Shown piece by piece: positions 54,848-63,878 of a stretch of 64,000 bases of DNA. The DNA comes from Comamonadaceae bacterium G21597-S1 (lineage in GTDB: Bacteria > Pseudomonadota > Gammaproteobacteria > Burkholderiales > Burkholderiaceae_C): the NCBI GenBank assembly GCA_027214345.1, contig JAPWHR010000015.1, positions 19,945 through 83,944 of the forward strand, in the 5' to 3' direction. The translations under genes were made by a program, and so were the position numbers. The notes under the pieces are model-generated. The model saw nothing but the letters and a program-made list of their open reading frames with translations. It searched no databases and was not told the DNA's origin. Position 1 is the stretch's first letter; every line of letters begins with the position of its first letter.

Positions 54848-55882
54848 TCAGCCGCCGACCGCCCCCGCCAGCAGCAGCAGGTGCTTGCGCAACTCCGCAA
54901 ACGCCCGCATCCGCAAGGTCGACTGTCGGTACATCATGCCAACCGAATACCGCGCGATCGAACCCCGCGTCGCGAGTGGGCGCAGCTGGCGTTCGCCCAG
55001 CACCGGGATCAGCGTGGACGGCAGCAGCATCAGGTAGTCGCCTTGCTGCATCAGGCGCACCGCGGCCTGCAGCGATGTGACCTCGATTGCCGAGTCCGGC
55101 GCTTCCAGGCCGTCCTGGCGGAACCACTGGCGCAGGTCGGCGCGGGTGGTCACGGCCTCGGAGAACCAGAGCCAGGGTGCTGCGTGTTGCAGGTCCTGCG
55201 GCCGCAGTTTCTGCCGGCGCGTGTGCAGCGCATGGCCCTGGTGGGCGAAGACGCGGTGCTCGATGTGCATCACGTGTTCGTAGGTGATGTTCGGGTCGCG
55301 GTCGTGGGTTTGCGGAATCGAGCCGAGCACGAGGTCCAGCCGCGCATCGCTGAGCATGGGCAAGGTGCTGTCGTTGTGCCGGCTGGTGACGAAGAAACGG
55401 ATCCGGGGGAAGGTCTTCTGCACCGCGGCGATGGCGTCGGGCACCAGCGCCGCATCCCAGGCCGGGCCGGCGGCCAGGCGCAGTTCGCCGGCGCCGCCGT
55501 CGCGCAGGTCTTCCAGTTCGGTGGCCGCGTAATAGCAGTTCAGGTCGACCAGCTGGGCATGGTGGCGCAGCACCTCGCCGAAACGGGTCAGGCGCATGCC
55601 GAGCGCATGGCGCTCGAACAGCTGCACGTCGAGCAGGCGTTCGAGTTCCTGCACGCGGCGCGTCAGCGCCGACTGGCTCAGGTGCACCTGTTCGGCCGCG
55701 GCCCGGATGCCGCCGGCGTTGACCACGGCCAGGAAGTCGCGCAGCAGGTCGGCGCGCCGCAGCAGCCGGGGCGCGGACTGCACGGTGGTGGGCGGGGCCA
55801 GCGGTTCGGGCGCGCGGTGCGGCATGTCGGCGGCGGGCGTTTGGTGATGCGCCAGGCGCATCGGCTGTTCGTGAATCAGCAC
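54848..55882 (-). CDS. LysR-family transcriptional regulator
   Basis: This 344-residue protein has a Pro-rich leader of ~40 residues and then the HTH (LRDFLAVVNAGGIRAAAEQVHLSQSALTRRVQELERLLDVQLF) and the LysR effector domain. It is divergent from the second TctC gene with only 69 bases between starts, so it very probably regulates the TctC-sulfatase pair. An internal start would shorten the leader. Confidence 0.9.
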   Translation of the reverse strand: MLIHEQPMRLAHHQTPAADMPHRAPEPLAPPTTVQSAPRLLRRADLLRDFLAVVNAGGIRAAAEQVHLSQSALTRRVQELERLLDVQLFERHALGMRLTRFGEVLRHHAQLVDLNCYYAATELEDLRDGGAGELRLAAGPAWDAALVPDAIAAVQKTFPRIRFFVTSRHNDSTLPMLSDARLDLVLGSIPQTHDRDPNITYEHVMHIEHRVFAHQGHALHTRRQKLRPQDLQHAAPWLWFSEAVTTRADLRQWFRQDGLEAPDSAIEVTSLQAAVRLMQQGDYLMLLPSTLIPVLGERQLRPLATRGSIARYSVGMMYRQSTLRMRAFAELRKHLLLLAGAVGG

Positions 55883-55900
55883 TATCGCACACCACGCCCT

Positions 55901-55913
55901 GTTCCTAGAATTT
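55901..55913 (+). promoter_or_regulatory. Shared 13-bp promoter motif, copy 2
   Basis: GTTCCTAGAATTT lies in the 69-base gap between the LysR and TctC genes, in the same orientation relative to TctC as the copy at 45581-45593. The TAGAAT hexamer could be the -10 box of the TctC promoter. Confidence 0.5.
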
Positions 55914-55951
55914 TTTCCGAGCAGCCTTCATTGCCCATTCAGGAGACAGAC

Positions 55952-56935
55952 ATGATTCGATTGCCCTTGTTGCGCGGCCTCGCCGCGGCCGTGGTGTGTT
56001 GTGGCGCCATCACGCATGGCGCCGCGCTGGCCCAGCAGGCCTATCCGTCCAAACCCATCCACCTGGTGGTGCCGTTTGCGCCGGGCGGCTCGTCGGACGT
56101 GCTGGCGCGCCTGCTGGCCAAGGAGATCGAGCCGAAGCTGGGCCAGCCCGTGCTGGTGGAGAACCGTGCCGGCGCGGGCGGCAGCGTGGCCGCGGGCCAT
56201 GTGGCCAAGGCTCCCGCCGACGGCCACACCATCCTGCTGGTCGCCGCCGGCCATGCCGGCATGGGCGCGTTGTACGACAAGCTGCCGTTCGACCCGGTGG
56301 CGGATTTCGCCCCGGTGATCGGGCTCACGACGGCGCCGGTGGTCGTCGTCGTGAACGCACAGTCGCGCTACAAGACCATGCAGGACCTGGTGGCGGCGGC
56401 CCGGGCCGAACCCGGCAAGCTCAACTGCGCGGGTGGTGGCGGCGGGGCCACGGTGACCAACCTGGCGTTCGAACTGCTCAAGTCCGAGCTCAAGCTGAGC
56501 ATCACGGCCGTGCCGTACAAGGGCTCGGCGCCGGCGCTGACCGCGCTGATCGGCGGCGAGATCGACTGCGACTCCGACGCCACGGCCTCCGCGTTGCCCT
56601 TCGTGCAGGCCGGCAAGTTGCGCGCGCTGGCGGTGTCGACCGACAAGCGCATCGACCTGCTGCCCGACACCCCGACCGTTGCCGAGACCGTGTTGCCCGG
56701 TTTCGACGTGTCGATCTGGACCGGCCTGCTGGCACCCAAGGGCACGCCCGCGCCGGTCGTCGATCGGCTGTACCGCGAGTTCAACGCCGCCATGGCGCTG
56801 CCGCAGGTGCAGGAAAAACTCAAGGCCATGGCGTCGTCGTCGATGGGCGCCGACTCCGCCACCTTCGGCCGCTTCCTGGCCAGCGAGACCGAGCGCTGGG
56901 GGGGCGTGATCCGGCAACTCGGCCTCAAGCCCTGA
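55952..56935 (+). CDS. Bug/TctC-family tripartite tricarboxylate receptor
   Basis: This 327-residue protein has a signal peptide (RGLAAAVVCCGAITHGAALAQQ) and Bug blocks: YPSKPIHLVVPFAPGGSSDVLARLLA, LGQPVLVENRAGAGGSVAAGHVAKAPADGHT, VPYKGSAPALTALIGGEID, TPTVAETVLPGFDVS and a GLLAPKGTPAPVVD C-terminal motif. It is a periplasmic carboxylate-type receptor. The sulfatase follows after 17 bases. TctA/TctB are absent from the window. Confidence 0.93.
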   Translation: MIRLPLLRGLAAAVVCCGAITHGAALAQQAYPSKPIHLVVPFAPGGSSDVLARLLAKEIEPKLGQPVLVENRAGAGGSVAAGHVAKAPADGHTILLVAAGHAGMGALYDKLPFDPVADFAPVIGLTTAPVVVVVNAQSRYKTMQDLVAAARAEPGKLNCAGGGGGATVTNLAFELLKSELKLSITAVPYKGSAPALTALIGGEIDCDSDATASALPFVQAGKLRALAVSTDKRIDLLPDTPTVAETVLPGFDVSIWTGLLAPKGTPAPVVDRLYREFNAAMALPQVQEKLKAMASSSMGADSATFGRFLASETERWGGVIRQLGLKP

Positions 56936-56952
56936 GCAGGAGGCCAGGCACC

Positions 56953-58536
56953 ATGCGTGTTGTCTTTGCCCTGTTCGATACCCTGAACCGGCGCTCGCTC
57001 GGCTGTTATGGCGGCACCACCGTCAAGACGCCGAACTTCGACCGCCTGTCGCGGCGCTCCGTCACCTTCGACCAGCACTGGGTCGGCAGCCTGCCGTGCA
57101 TGCCGGCGCGGCGCGAGATCATGACCGGGCGGCACAACTTCCTGCACCGCTCGTGGGGGCCGCTGGAGCCGTTCGACCATGCCTTCCCCGAGATCCTGGG
57201 CCAGCAGCGCGGCGTGTATTGCCACCTGGCGACGGACCACGCGCATTACTGGGAAGATGGCGGCGCGACCTACCACACGCGGTACGACAGCGCCGAACTG
57301 ATCCGCGGCCAGGAGGCCGACGCCTGGAAAGGCATCGTCGAGCCCGATGCCGAGAAGTGGGCCAAGCAGTACCACCCGCTGCAATACAGCATCGCGCGGC
57401 GCCACAAGAACCGCATCAACATGGCGAACCGCGAATACATCACCAAACCCGAGGACTACCCGGCGGCGCAGACCTTCAGCGCCGGCATCGGTTTCATCGA
57501 ACGCAACATCGCGGCCGACAACTGGTTCCTGCAGATCGAGACCTTCGACCCGCACGAGCCGTTCGACGCGCCTGTTCCCTACCGCGACGACTACCCGACC
57601 GACTACCGCGGCCCGACGCTGGACTACCCGAACTACGGCCCGGTCAAGGAGACGCCGGCCGAGGTGGCCGAGATGCGCGCCAACTACGCCGCCACGCTCG
57701 CGCATTGCGACCACCAGCTCGGCCGCCTGCTCGACCTGTTCGACCGCCACGACATGTGGAAGGACACGGTGCTGGTGCTGGGCACCGACCACGGCCTGCT
57801 GCTCGGCGAGCAGGAGATGTGGGGCAAGCTGGTGATGCCGGTCTACAACGAGGTCGCGCACATCCCGCTGATGATCTGGCACCCCGACCATGCGGCGCAG
57901 GCCGGAGCGCGCCGCAGCGCGTTGACGCAGACCATCGACCTGATGCCCACCTTCCTGGAGCTGTTCGGCCTGCCGGCGCCGGTCGAGGTGCAGGGCAAAT
58001 CGCTACTGCCACTGCTGGCCGACGACCAGGCCCGTATCCGCGACGCGGCGCTGTACGGTCAGCACGGCTGCGCCATCAACCTGACCGACGGGCGCTACAC
58101 GTATTTCCTGTACCCGCCCAACGTCAAGGGCGGCAACCTGCACAACTACACCTTGATGCCGACCCACATCAAGAGCCTGTTCAGTGTTGGCGAACTGCTC
58201 GACGCGACGCTGGCCGAGCCGTTCAGTTTCACCCGCGGCCTGCGCGTGCTCAAGGTGCCGTGCACCGAGAAGTCGCCGGTCTTCAACCGCCAGGGCTCGG
58301 GCGTGCAGATCGATTGCAAGACACGGCTGTACGACCTGGCCAGCGACCCGGGGCAGCTGCATCCGATCATTGACGCCCAGGTCGAGGCGCGGCTGCTGCG
58401 GCAGATGATCGATCTGATGCAGGCCACCGATGTGCCGCCCGAGGTGTTCGCGCGTTTTGCGCTGGACCCGGCGCCGCGGGACGACGCGGCGCTGGTGAAG
58501 GGTGTGCGGGGGACGCGGGAGGTTTTGCCGGGGTGA
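56953..58536 (+). CDS. Sulfatase / phosphonate monoester hydrolase-like
   Basis: This 527-residue protein has the C-x-P-x-R signature (C49-M-P-A-R53), TGRHNF, and later metal/active-site blocks FDPHEPF and LGTDHGLLLGE. The N-terminal metal Asp is in ALFDT rather than the DD pair of many sulfatases. AGGAGG precedes the ATG at 56953. No signal peptide. Paired with TctC and LysR; the substrate may be a sulfated or phosphonate organic acid. Confidence 0.87.
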   Translation: MRVVFALFDTLNRRSLGCYGGTTVKTPNFDRLSRRSVTFDQHWVGSLPCMPARREIMTGRHNFLHRSWGPLEPFDHAFPEILGQQRGVYCHLATDHAHYWEDGGATYHTRYDSAELIRGQEADAWKGIVEPDAEKWAKQYHPLQYSIARRHKNRINMANREYITKPEDYPAAQTFSAGIGFIERNIAADNWFLQIETFDPHEPFDAPVPYRDDYPTDYRGPTLDYPNYGPVKETPAEVAEMRANYAATLAHCDHQLGRLLDLFDRHDMWKDTVLVLGTDHGLLLGEQEMWGKLVMPVYNEVAHIPLMIWHPDHAAQAGARRSALTQTIDLMPTFLELFGLPAPVEVQGKSLLPLLADDQARIRDAALYGQHGCAINLTDGRYTYFLYPPNVKGGNLHNYTLMPTHIKSLFSVGELLDATLAEPFSFTRGLRVLKVPCTEKSPVFNRQGSGVQIDCKTRLYDLASDPGQLHPIIDAQVEARLLRQMIDLMQATDVPPEVFARFALDPAPRDDAALVKGVRGTREVLPG

Positions 58537-58784
58537 CGGGGGCTGCTTTTTGCCTTCGCGTGCGACGCGCCAAACGGATTTGCTTGCGTTGCACCAGGAA
58601 AAATTGACACCCTAGGATGTTGCGACGCAGAATGGCTGCCGAACGTTGGTCAGTCTCGCGCCGAGGTTGCGAAGGACCATCGTCCGCGAATGCTCGGCTT
58701 AAGCAACTGGCGGGTGGACCGCTATGCTTTTTGCTTGGCAATCCGTCTTGTTGGTGGCCGAACCATTTTTCAATGGAGGCAGTC

Positions 58785-58925
58785 ATGTTGCGTCGCATTG
58801 TTCAGTTGTTTTCTCGGAATAGATCATTGCTCATCGCGCTGTCCGCGGTCGCGCTTTTGAGTGGATGTGTCGAAAGCTGCGTGCCGCGACCATCTATGGG
58901 TCTCGCCGCTTTCAGTACGACATAG
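58785..58925 (+). CDS. Small predicted lipoprotein
   Basis: This 46-residue protein has GGAGG before ATG 58785, a hydrophobic N-terminus with lipobox LLSG-C, and a short mature part (VESCVPRPSMGLAAFSTT). Its composition is lower in GC than its neighbours. It ends six bases before the next gene begins, so they are probably co-transcribed. Homology unknown. Confidence 0.5.
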   Translation: MLRRIVQLFSRNRSLLIALSAVALLSGCVESCVPRPSMGLAAFSTT

Positions 58926-58930
58926 ACCTC

Positions 58931-59782
58931 ATGTCGTCCGTGCTTCGCGGACTTGTCGCAAGCACCTTCATCGCAGGTCTGCTTCAGAGTCCCGCTGCTG
59001 GTGCAGAATTTTCGCGTCTTTGCACGTTCGAGTATGTACTCTTCAAGAGCTGGATTTCCACTGCGCGAGCCTTCAAGTTTCCGCCATTTGCCCCGAAGAC
59101 GGAACGCAGAACAGAGACGCCGATTGAATTGCGCGACAAGGCCCATGTCACCGGCTATTCGTATGCAACGAAGCACGGTTTGATTGAAGAGGAGTTCGTA
59201 CTCATCCTTCAAGGCAACGCCATGATGGCGGAACGAGTGGCTCAACTGGCGGACGAAGTGGCCGATCGTACGAGTCGTCGGGTTTACGTGTTTGCCTATC
59301 GGGGCTACGGAAACGACGAACAGGAGGTACCGTCTACTGGTGCGCTTCTCGGGGACACAGTCGAAGTCGTCGCTCGCTTGTTCGGACAGTCTGGCACACG
59401 AAAAGGTGTTCTGGTCGGCATCTCAATGGGCGGCATCTTTGCCTTGCACGCGGCCAAGCAGCTTCCGCATTTGAACCTCCATTTGCTTCTGGATTCGGTT
59501 CCTGCACGGATACCTACGGTTTTCGTTTCTTTGTGCCCGAAATATCTTGATCCGATCGAAATGTTGTCTGACGAACTCATAGGCCGAACCGGCATCATCT
59601 ACAGCGAATCAGATCCGAACTACACGGGGGTCGCAGACGCCGACCGAATGATTGGTCGAATTCGAAGCCGCTCGACGTTTGTCGAAAAGGTCGATACGGC
59701 GCACGCGGAATTGTCACCTCGGGGGGTGCTGGTCCGAGCGCCACTGTATGCCAAGTACATTGATGGCAAGGCGTCAAGATGA
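58931..59782 (+). CDS. Secreted alpha/beta hydrolase-like protein in a lower-GC island
   Basis: This 283-residue protein starts at ATG 58931 with a signal peptide (SSVLRGLVASTFIAGLLQSPAAGAE). It has an alpha/beta-hydrolase elbow GISMGG, and a strand/turn FVLILQGNAMMAERVAQLADEVA before it. The C-terminal catalytic His may be in DTAHAEL. It lies in a stretch distinctly lower in GC than the surroundings and overlaps the next gene by four bases (ATGA). Substrate unknown. Confidence 0.7.
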   Translation: MSSVLRGLVASTFIAGLLQSPAAGAEFSRLCTFEYVLFKSWISTARAFKFPPFAPKTERRTETPIELRDKAHVTGYSYATKHGLIEEEFVLILQGNAMMAERVAQLADEVADRTSRRVYVFAYRGYGNDEQEVPSTGALLGDTVEVVARLFGQSGTRKGVLVGISMGGIFALHAAKQLPHLNLHLLLDSVPARIPTVFVSLCPKYLDPIEMLSDELIGRTGIIYSESDPNYTGVADADRMIGRIRSRSTFVEKVDTAHAELSPRGVLVRAPLYAKYIDGKASR

Positions 59783-60297
59783 AGAAGATAACCGCCTATG
59801 AATACGCGGCGCTGGCTGCAATTCTGGGTGCCCTTCAGGGCATCTGGCTGGCAACACCTGGCTCCACCGAAGCGCAGACATTGAGGCTGCTCGTGGGCAC
59901 CGTCGTAGTCGGATTCTTTACGGTCGAGCGAACAACGGAGCGCGGACTGGGGGTTGCGCTTCCGGCATTGGCTGCGGGACTGATGGTAGCCGCCACATTG
60001 GCCTTTCTTGCATTCGCCTACGACAACGGTCTGAAAGCAAGCACGGTTTCCCTTCCGTTGCTGAGTGGACAGTTGTTGTCTTTCAAAGAAAGTGCTCGAC
60101 TGCCGCTGTTTCTCGGAATTGGTGGAGTTGCGACATTTCTCGGCGTATCCCTGTCGGGAATCGGGCGACGGCCTCTGGCAAGTATGGTCTCGACGATAGC
60201 GCAAGTGGAGCCGGCAATTGTCGAGAGGTGGTTCACTGGGGCCGCTGCCGCCGTAGCGGCAATCTACCTTTTCTACGAGAGGGTCGCGTCTGGTTGA
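59779..60297 (+). CDS. Hypothetical membrane protein coupled to the hydrolase
   Basis: This 172-residue protein has about four hydrophobic helices (ALAAILGALQGIWLA, LLVGTVVVGFFTV, LGVALPALAAGLMVAATLAFLAFAY, GAAAAVAAIYLFY). It overlaps the preceding hydrolase gene. No known domain recognised. Base composition is like the hydrolase, so the three genes 58785-60297 look like one acquired unit. Confidence 0.6.
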   Translation: MKKITAYEYAALAAILGALQGIWLATPGSTEAQTLRLLVGTVVVGFFTVERTTERGLGVALPALAAGLMVAATLAFLAFAYDNGLKASTVSLPLLSGQLLSFKESARLPLFLGIGGVATFLGVSLSGIGRRPLASMVSTIAQVEPAIVERWFTGAAAAVAAIYLFYERVASG

Positions 60298-60366
60298 GGT
60301 GGCTTGCGCCCGTCGCTGGGCGCCAATCGACCAAGTGCACGGCGCTTTTGCACCATTCATGCGGGT

Positions 60367-61431
60367 TTAGTTCCCCACCACGCACCCCACCTTCGCCCCC
60401 GCCTCCACGATCGCCGCCCAGCTGTTGTCGTCCACCACGATGCCGTCGCGTTCGCGTGCGATGCGCGCGGCGCGTTCCGGGTCGCCGGCGATCATCACGT
60501 CGCCGGTGCTGCCTTGCGGGCGCGGGCTTTGCTTGACCCATTCGATGAACGCCGCCGCCTCGTGCTCGAAGTTCTCGCGGGTGCCCAGCTTGTCCGGGTC
60601 GATCAGGATGGTGAGCATGCTGTTGAGCACGGCAGCGCGGCCGTCGGTCTCGCCGCGCCAGGTGGCGCCGCCGCTGAGCGCGCCGCCGAGCAGTTCGCAG
60701 GCCACGGCCATGCCGTAACCCTTGTGTTCGCCGAAGGTCATCAAGGCGCCGAACAGGCCGTTGCTCTGCTCCACGACGACCACGCCGGGGTCGGTCGTGG
60801 GGCCGCCGTTTTCGTCGATCAGGTAACCCTCGGGCACGCGGCGGCCCTCCATGTGGGCCACGCGCATCTTGCCCTGGGCGACGCGGCTGGTCGCGAAGTC
60901 GAGCACGAAGGGCGGCTGGTCCTTGAGCGGGATGCCGATGCAGCAGGGGTTGGTGCCGAAGCGCCCGTCGCCGCCACCCCAGGGCGCGACGATGGGCCGG
61001 GCGACGACGTTGACGAAATGGATGGACACCAGGCCCTGTGCCACCGCCATCTCGCTGAAGTGGCCGATGCGCCCGAGGTGGTGGGCGCTCTTGACGGTCA
61101 TGATGCAGCTGCCGTGTTGCTTGGCGCGCTCCATGCCCAGCGTCATCGCCTGTTCGCCGATGACCTGGCCGAAGCCGTGGCCGCCATCGATGGTCAGCAA
61201 GCTGCCGGTGTCGAGCACGACCTTGGCGCTGGTGTTGGGCGTGAGGCCGCCTTCGAGCACCGCGTCCACGTAGCGCGGCACCATGCCCACGCCGTGCGAG
61301 TCATGGCCGCTGAGGTTGGCCAGTACGAGGTTGGCGGCCACGGTGGCCGCCTCGGCCGGGCTGCTCTTGTTGGCGACGAGGATCTTTTCGACGGTGGCAC
61401 GCAGGTCGGCGGCGGAGATGGTCTTGGGCAT
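60367..61431 (-). CDS. Ldh-family (malate/L-lactate/sulfolactate) NAD(P) oxidoreductase
   Basis: This 354-residue protein has the Ldh/MDH-2 family blocks: SGHDSHGVGMVPRY (catalytic His), AHHLGRIGHF, APWGGGDGRFGTNP, FATSRVAQGKMRVA and GEHKGYGMAVACELLGGALSG. This family reduces 2-oxo acids with NAD(P)H (malate, sulfolactate, ureidoglycolate, diketogulonate). Start ATG 61431. It follows the UxaA gene by 133 bases on the same strand. Confidence 0.87.
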   Translation of the reverse strand: MPKTISAADLRATVEKILVANKSSPAEAATVAANLVLANLSGHDSHGVGMVPRYVDAVLEGGLTPNTSAKVVLDTGSLLTIDGGHGFGQVIGEQAMTLGMERAKQHGSCIMTVKSAHHLGRIGHFSEMAVAQGLVSIHFVNVVARPIVAPWGGGDGRFGTNPCCIGIPLKDQPPFVLDFATSRVAQGKMRVAHMEGRRVPEGYLIDENGGPTTDPGVVVVEQSNGLFGALMTFGEHKGYGMAVACELLGGALSGGATWRGETDGRAAVLNSMLTILIDPDKLGTRENFEHEAAAFIEWVKQSPRPQGSTGDVMIAGDPERAARIARERDGIVVDDNSWAAIVEAGAKVGCVVGN

Positions 61432-61564
61432 GGCGCAGGTCGGTGAAGTGGATTGGTGGAGGGATGCGGGTGCAATGGCGAAGTGGCTCGGCGGCTGCGG
61501 CGGGTGTCCGGGGGAGGGGGCCGTCCGACGCAACGAACGGCGCCGGGCGCTCGCCCCCGCTAGC

Positions 61565-63091
61565 CTACATCACCGCGCCGACCTGCCAGGGCACGAACTC
61601 GTTCTGGCCGTAGCCGTGGCGTTCGCTCTTGCTCGGCTCGCCGGAGGCGGTGGCCAGCACCAGCTCGAAGATGCGCTGGCCCATCTCGGCCACCGAGCAG
61701 CTGCCGTCGATGATCTCGCCGCAGTTGATGTCCATGTCGTCTTCCTGGCGCTGCCACAGCCGGCTGTTGGTGGCCAGCTTGAGCGAAGGCGAGGGCGCGC
61801 AGCCGTAGGCCGAGCCGCGGCCGGTCGTGAAGCAGATCAGGTTGGCGCCGCCGGCCACCTGGCCGGTCGCGCTGACCGGGTCGTAACCCGGCGTGTCCAT
61901 GTAGACGAAGCCGTGTGTGTCGACCTTCTCGGCGTATTCGTACACCGCCTGCAGGTTGCTGGTGCCGCCCTTGGCCACGGCGCCCAGCGACTTTTCCAGG
62001 ATGGTGGTCAGGCCGCCGGCCTTGTTGCCGGGCGAGGGGTTGTTGTTCATCTCGCCGCCGTTGATGGCCGTGTAGTTCTCCCACCACTTGATGCGGGAGA
62101 CGAGTTTTTCGCCAACGGCCTTGTCGATCGCGCGGCGGGTCAGCAGGTGTTCGGCGCCGTAGATCTCCGGCGTCTCGCTCAGGATGGCGCTGCCGCCGTG
62201 GGCCACCAGCAGGTCAACCGCCGCGCCCAGCGCCGGATTGGCGCTGATGCCGGAATAACCGTCCGAGCCGCCGCACTGCAGGCCGATCGTGATGTGGCTG
62301 GCGTCGCAGGGCTCGCGCCTGGCCTGGTTGGCCAGCGGCAACATCTCCTTGACCAGCGCCACGCCTTTTTCCACCGTCTTGGTGGTGCCGCCGCTGTCCT
62401 GGATGTTGAACACGCGCAGCGTCTCGCCTTCGCGCAGGCTGCTGCTGGCCAGCCAGGCGTTGATCTGGTTCGCCTCGCAGCCCAGGCCGACCACCAGCAC
62501 GGCGGCGAAGTTGGCGTGGGTCGCGTAACCGGCCAACGTGCGTTGCAGGATCTGCATGCCCGTGCCTTCGGTGTCCATGCCGCAACCGGTGCCGTGGGTC
62601 AGCGCCACCACGCCGTCGACGTTGGGGAACGCGGCCAGCGCCTCGGGCCGCATCTGGCGCGAGAACTGGTCGGCGATGGCGCGCGCGGCGGTGGCCGAGC
62701 AGTTCACGCTCGACAGGATGCCGATGTAGTTGCGCGTGGCCACACGGCCGTCGGCACGCTTGTAACCCATGAATGTGGCGCGCAGGCGCTGCGGTTCGGG
62801 CTTGACGTCCTGGCCGAACGCGTAGTCGCGCTCGAAGTCGCCCTTGTCCGGGCCCATGTCGAGGTTCTGCGTGTGTACGTGTTCGCCCACGCCGATCGGG
62901 CGCGACGCGAAACCGATGATCTGGTTGTAGCGGCGCACCGGCTCGCCGATGGCGATGTCGCGCACCGCGACCTTGTGGCCGGCCGGGATGATGCCGCGCA
63001 CCTTGACGCCGTCGACGTCGGTGCCGCCGACCAGTTGGGCGCGCGCGATCAGCACGTCGTCGGCGGGATGCAGGCGGATGAATGGGGTCAT
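61565..63091 (-). CDS. UxaA-family altronate/galactarate dehydratase-type lyase (fused)
   Basis: This 508-residue single-chain enzyme has an N-terminal SAF domain (residues ~1-95, GVKVRGIIPAGHKVAVRDI ... GEHVHTQNL) and the C-terminal catalytic domain with RNYIGILSSVNCS, GLGCEANQI, LQCGGSDGYSGISANPALG, NNPSPGNKAGGLTTILEKSLGA and TPGYDPVSATGQ. Iron-dependent dehydration of a sugar acid is expected. The start ATG 63091 overlaps the GntR stop, and a FadR-type operator lies upstream of that gene. Confidence 0.88.
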   Translation of the reverse strand: MTPFIRLHPADDVLIARAQLVGGTDVDGVKVRGIIPAGHKVAVRDIAIGEPVRRYNQIIGFASRPIGVGEHVHTQNLDMGPDKGDFERDYAFGQDVKPEPQRLRATFMGYKRADGRVATRNYIGILSSVNCSATAARAIADQFSRQMRPEALAAFPNVDGVVALTHGTGCGMDTEGTGMQILQRTLAGYATHANFAAVLVVGLGCEANQINAWLASSSLREGETLRVFNIQDSGGTTKTVEKGVALVKEMLPLANQARREPCDASHITIGLQCGGSDGYSGISANPALGAAVDLLVAHGGSAILSETPEIYGAEHLLTRRAIDKAVGEKLVSRIKWWENYTAINGGEMNNNPSPGNKAGGLTTILEKSLGAVAKGGTSNLQAVYEYAEKVDTHGFVYMDTPGYDPVSATGQVAGGANLICFTTGRGSAYGCAPSPSLKLATNSRLWQRQEDDMDINCGEIIDGSCSVAEMGQRIFELVLATASGEPSKSERHGYGQNEFVPWQVGAVM

Positions 63092-63819
63092 GGCTGGGTT
63101 TCCTTGGAGCGTTTGGTCTGGCGCCAACTGACGTTGAAGCGGGTATGGGAGCGGTCCATGTGCTCGTGCATGGCGATGCGCGCCTGCGCGGCGTCGTGCG
63201 AGCGGATGGCCGCAAGCACCTTGCGGTGTTCGTCGATCGCGGCGTTCCACGATTGCGGTGTCTCGAAATGGTCGACCATGCGCTCGAACATCGGGCCGCG
63301 CCGGGCGTCCCAGAAGCGCTGCACGGTGTCGATCAGCACGCTGTTGCCGCAGGCGCGCACGATGGCCGAGTGGAAGTCGCGGTCGCCCTGAAGCGGCAAC
63401 ACGCCCTGGTTTGCGTCGGCGATCATTGCGTCCAGTGCCTGTGCCATGGCCGTGACGTCGCTGCGCTTGGCGGTGGTGGCGGCGATGGCGGCGATCTCGC
63501 CTTCGAGCACGCGGCGCGCCCGGATGAGTTCGAGCGGCCCCCATTCGGTGGGGTGGGGCGGCTGTGCGCCGGCCGCCGGGCGCGCCGGCCCCTGCAGCAC
63601 ATACACGCCCGAGCCGGTGCGCACCTCGACGAAGCCCTCGACCTCGAGCGCGATCAGCGCCTCGCGCACGGAAGGCCGGCTCACGCCGAGTTGCTTGGCC
63701 AGGTCGCGCTCGGCCGGCAGGCGTTCGCCCACCTGCCATTCGCCGGCCTGGATGGCGGCGCGCAGCTGGTCGGCGATCTGGCGATACAGGCGCTGGGTTT
63801 CGACGATCTTGAGGGCCAT
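63088..63819 (-). CDS. GntR/FadR-family transcriptional regulator
   Basis: This 243-residue protein starts at ATG 63819 (MALKIVE). It has the N-terminal winged HTH (YRQIADQLRAAIQAGEWQVGERLPAERDLAKQLGVSRPSVREALIALEVEGFVEVRTGSGVYV) and a C-terminal FCD effector domain, with DFHSAIVRACGN and HEHMDRS likely metal/ligand His. It heads an operon with the UxaA lyase (ATGA overlap) and probably controls it together with the Ldh gene. Confidence 0.9.
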   Translation of the reverse strand: MALKIVETQRLYRQIADQLRAAIQAGEWQVGERLPAERDLAKQLGVSRPSVREALIALEVEGFVEVRTGSGVYVLQGPARPAAGAQPPHPTEWGPLELIRARRVLEGEIAAIAATTAKRSDVTAMAQALDAMIADANQGVLPLQGDRDFHSAIVRACGNSVLIDTVQRFWDARRGPMFERMVDHFETPQSWNAAIDEHRKVLAAIRSHDAAQARIAMHEHMDRSHTRFNVSWRQTKRSKETQP

Positions 63820-63832
63820 AGGGTTTTCGATA

Positions 63833-63855
63833 ATTGGCCAAGTGGTAAGGCCAAT
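63833..63855. promoter_or_regulatory. Candidate GntR operator
   Basis: ATTGGCC (63833-63839) and GGCCAAT (63849-63855) are a perfect inverted repeat. TGGTAAGGCCA at 63843-63853 is close to the TGGT-N3-ACCA operators of FCD-type GntR proteins, with one mismatch. It sits 14 bases upstream of the regulator's start, fitting autoregulation. Confidence 0.5.
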
Positions 63856-63878
63856 CAATACTCGCATCATACCGGCCC

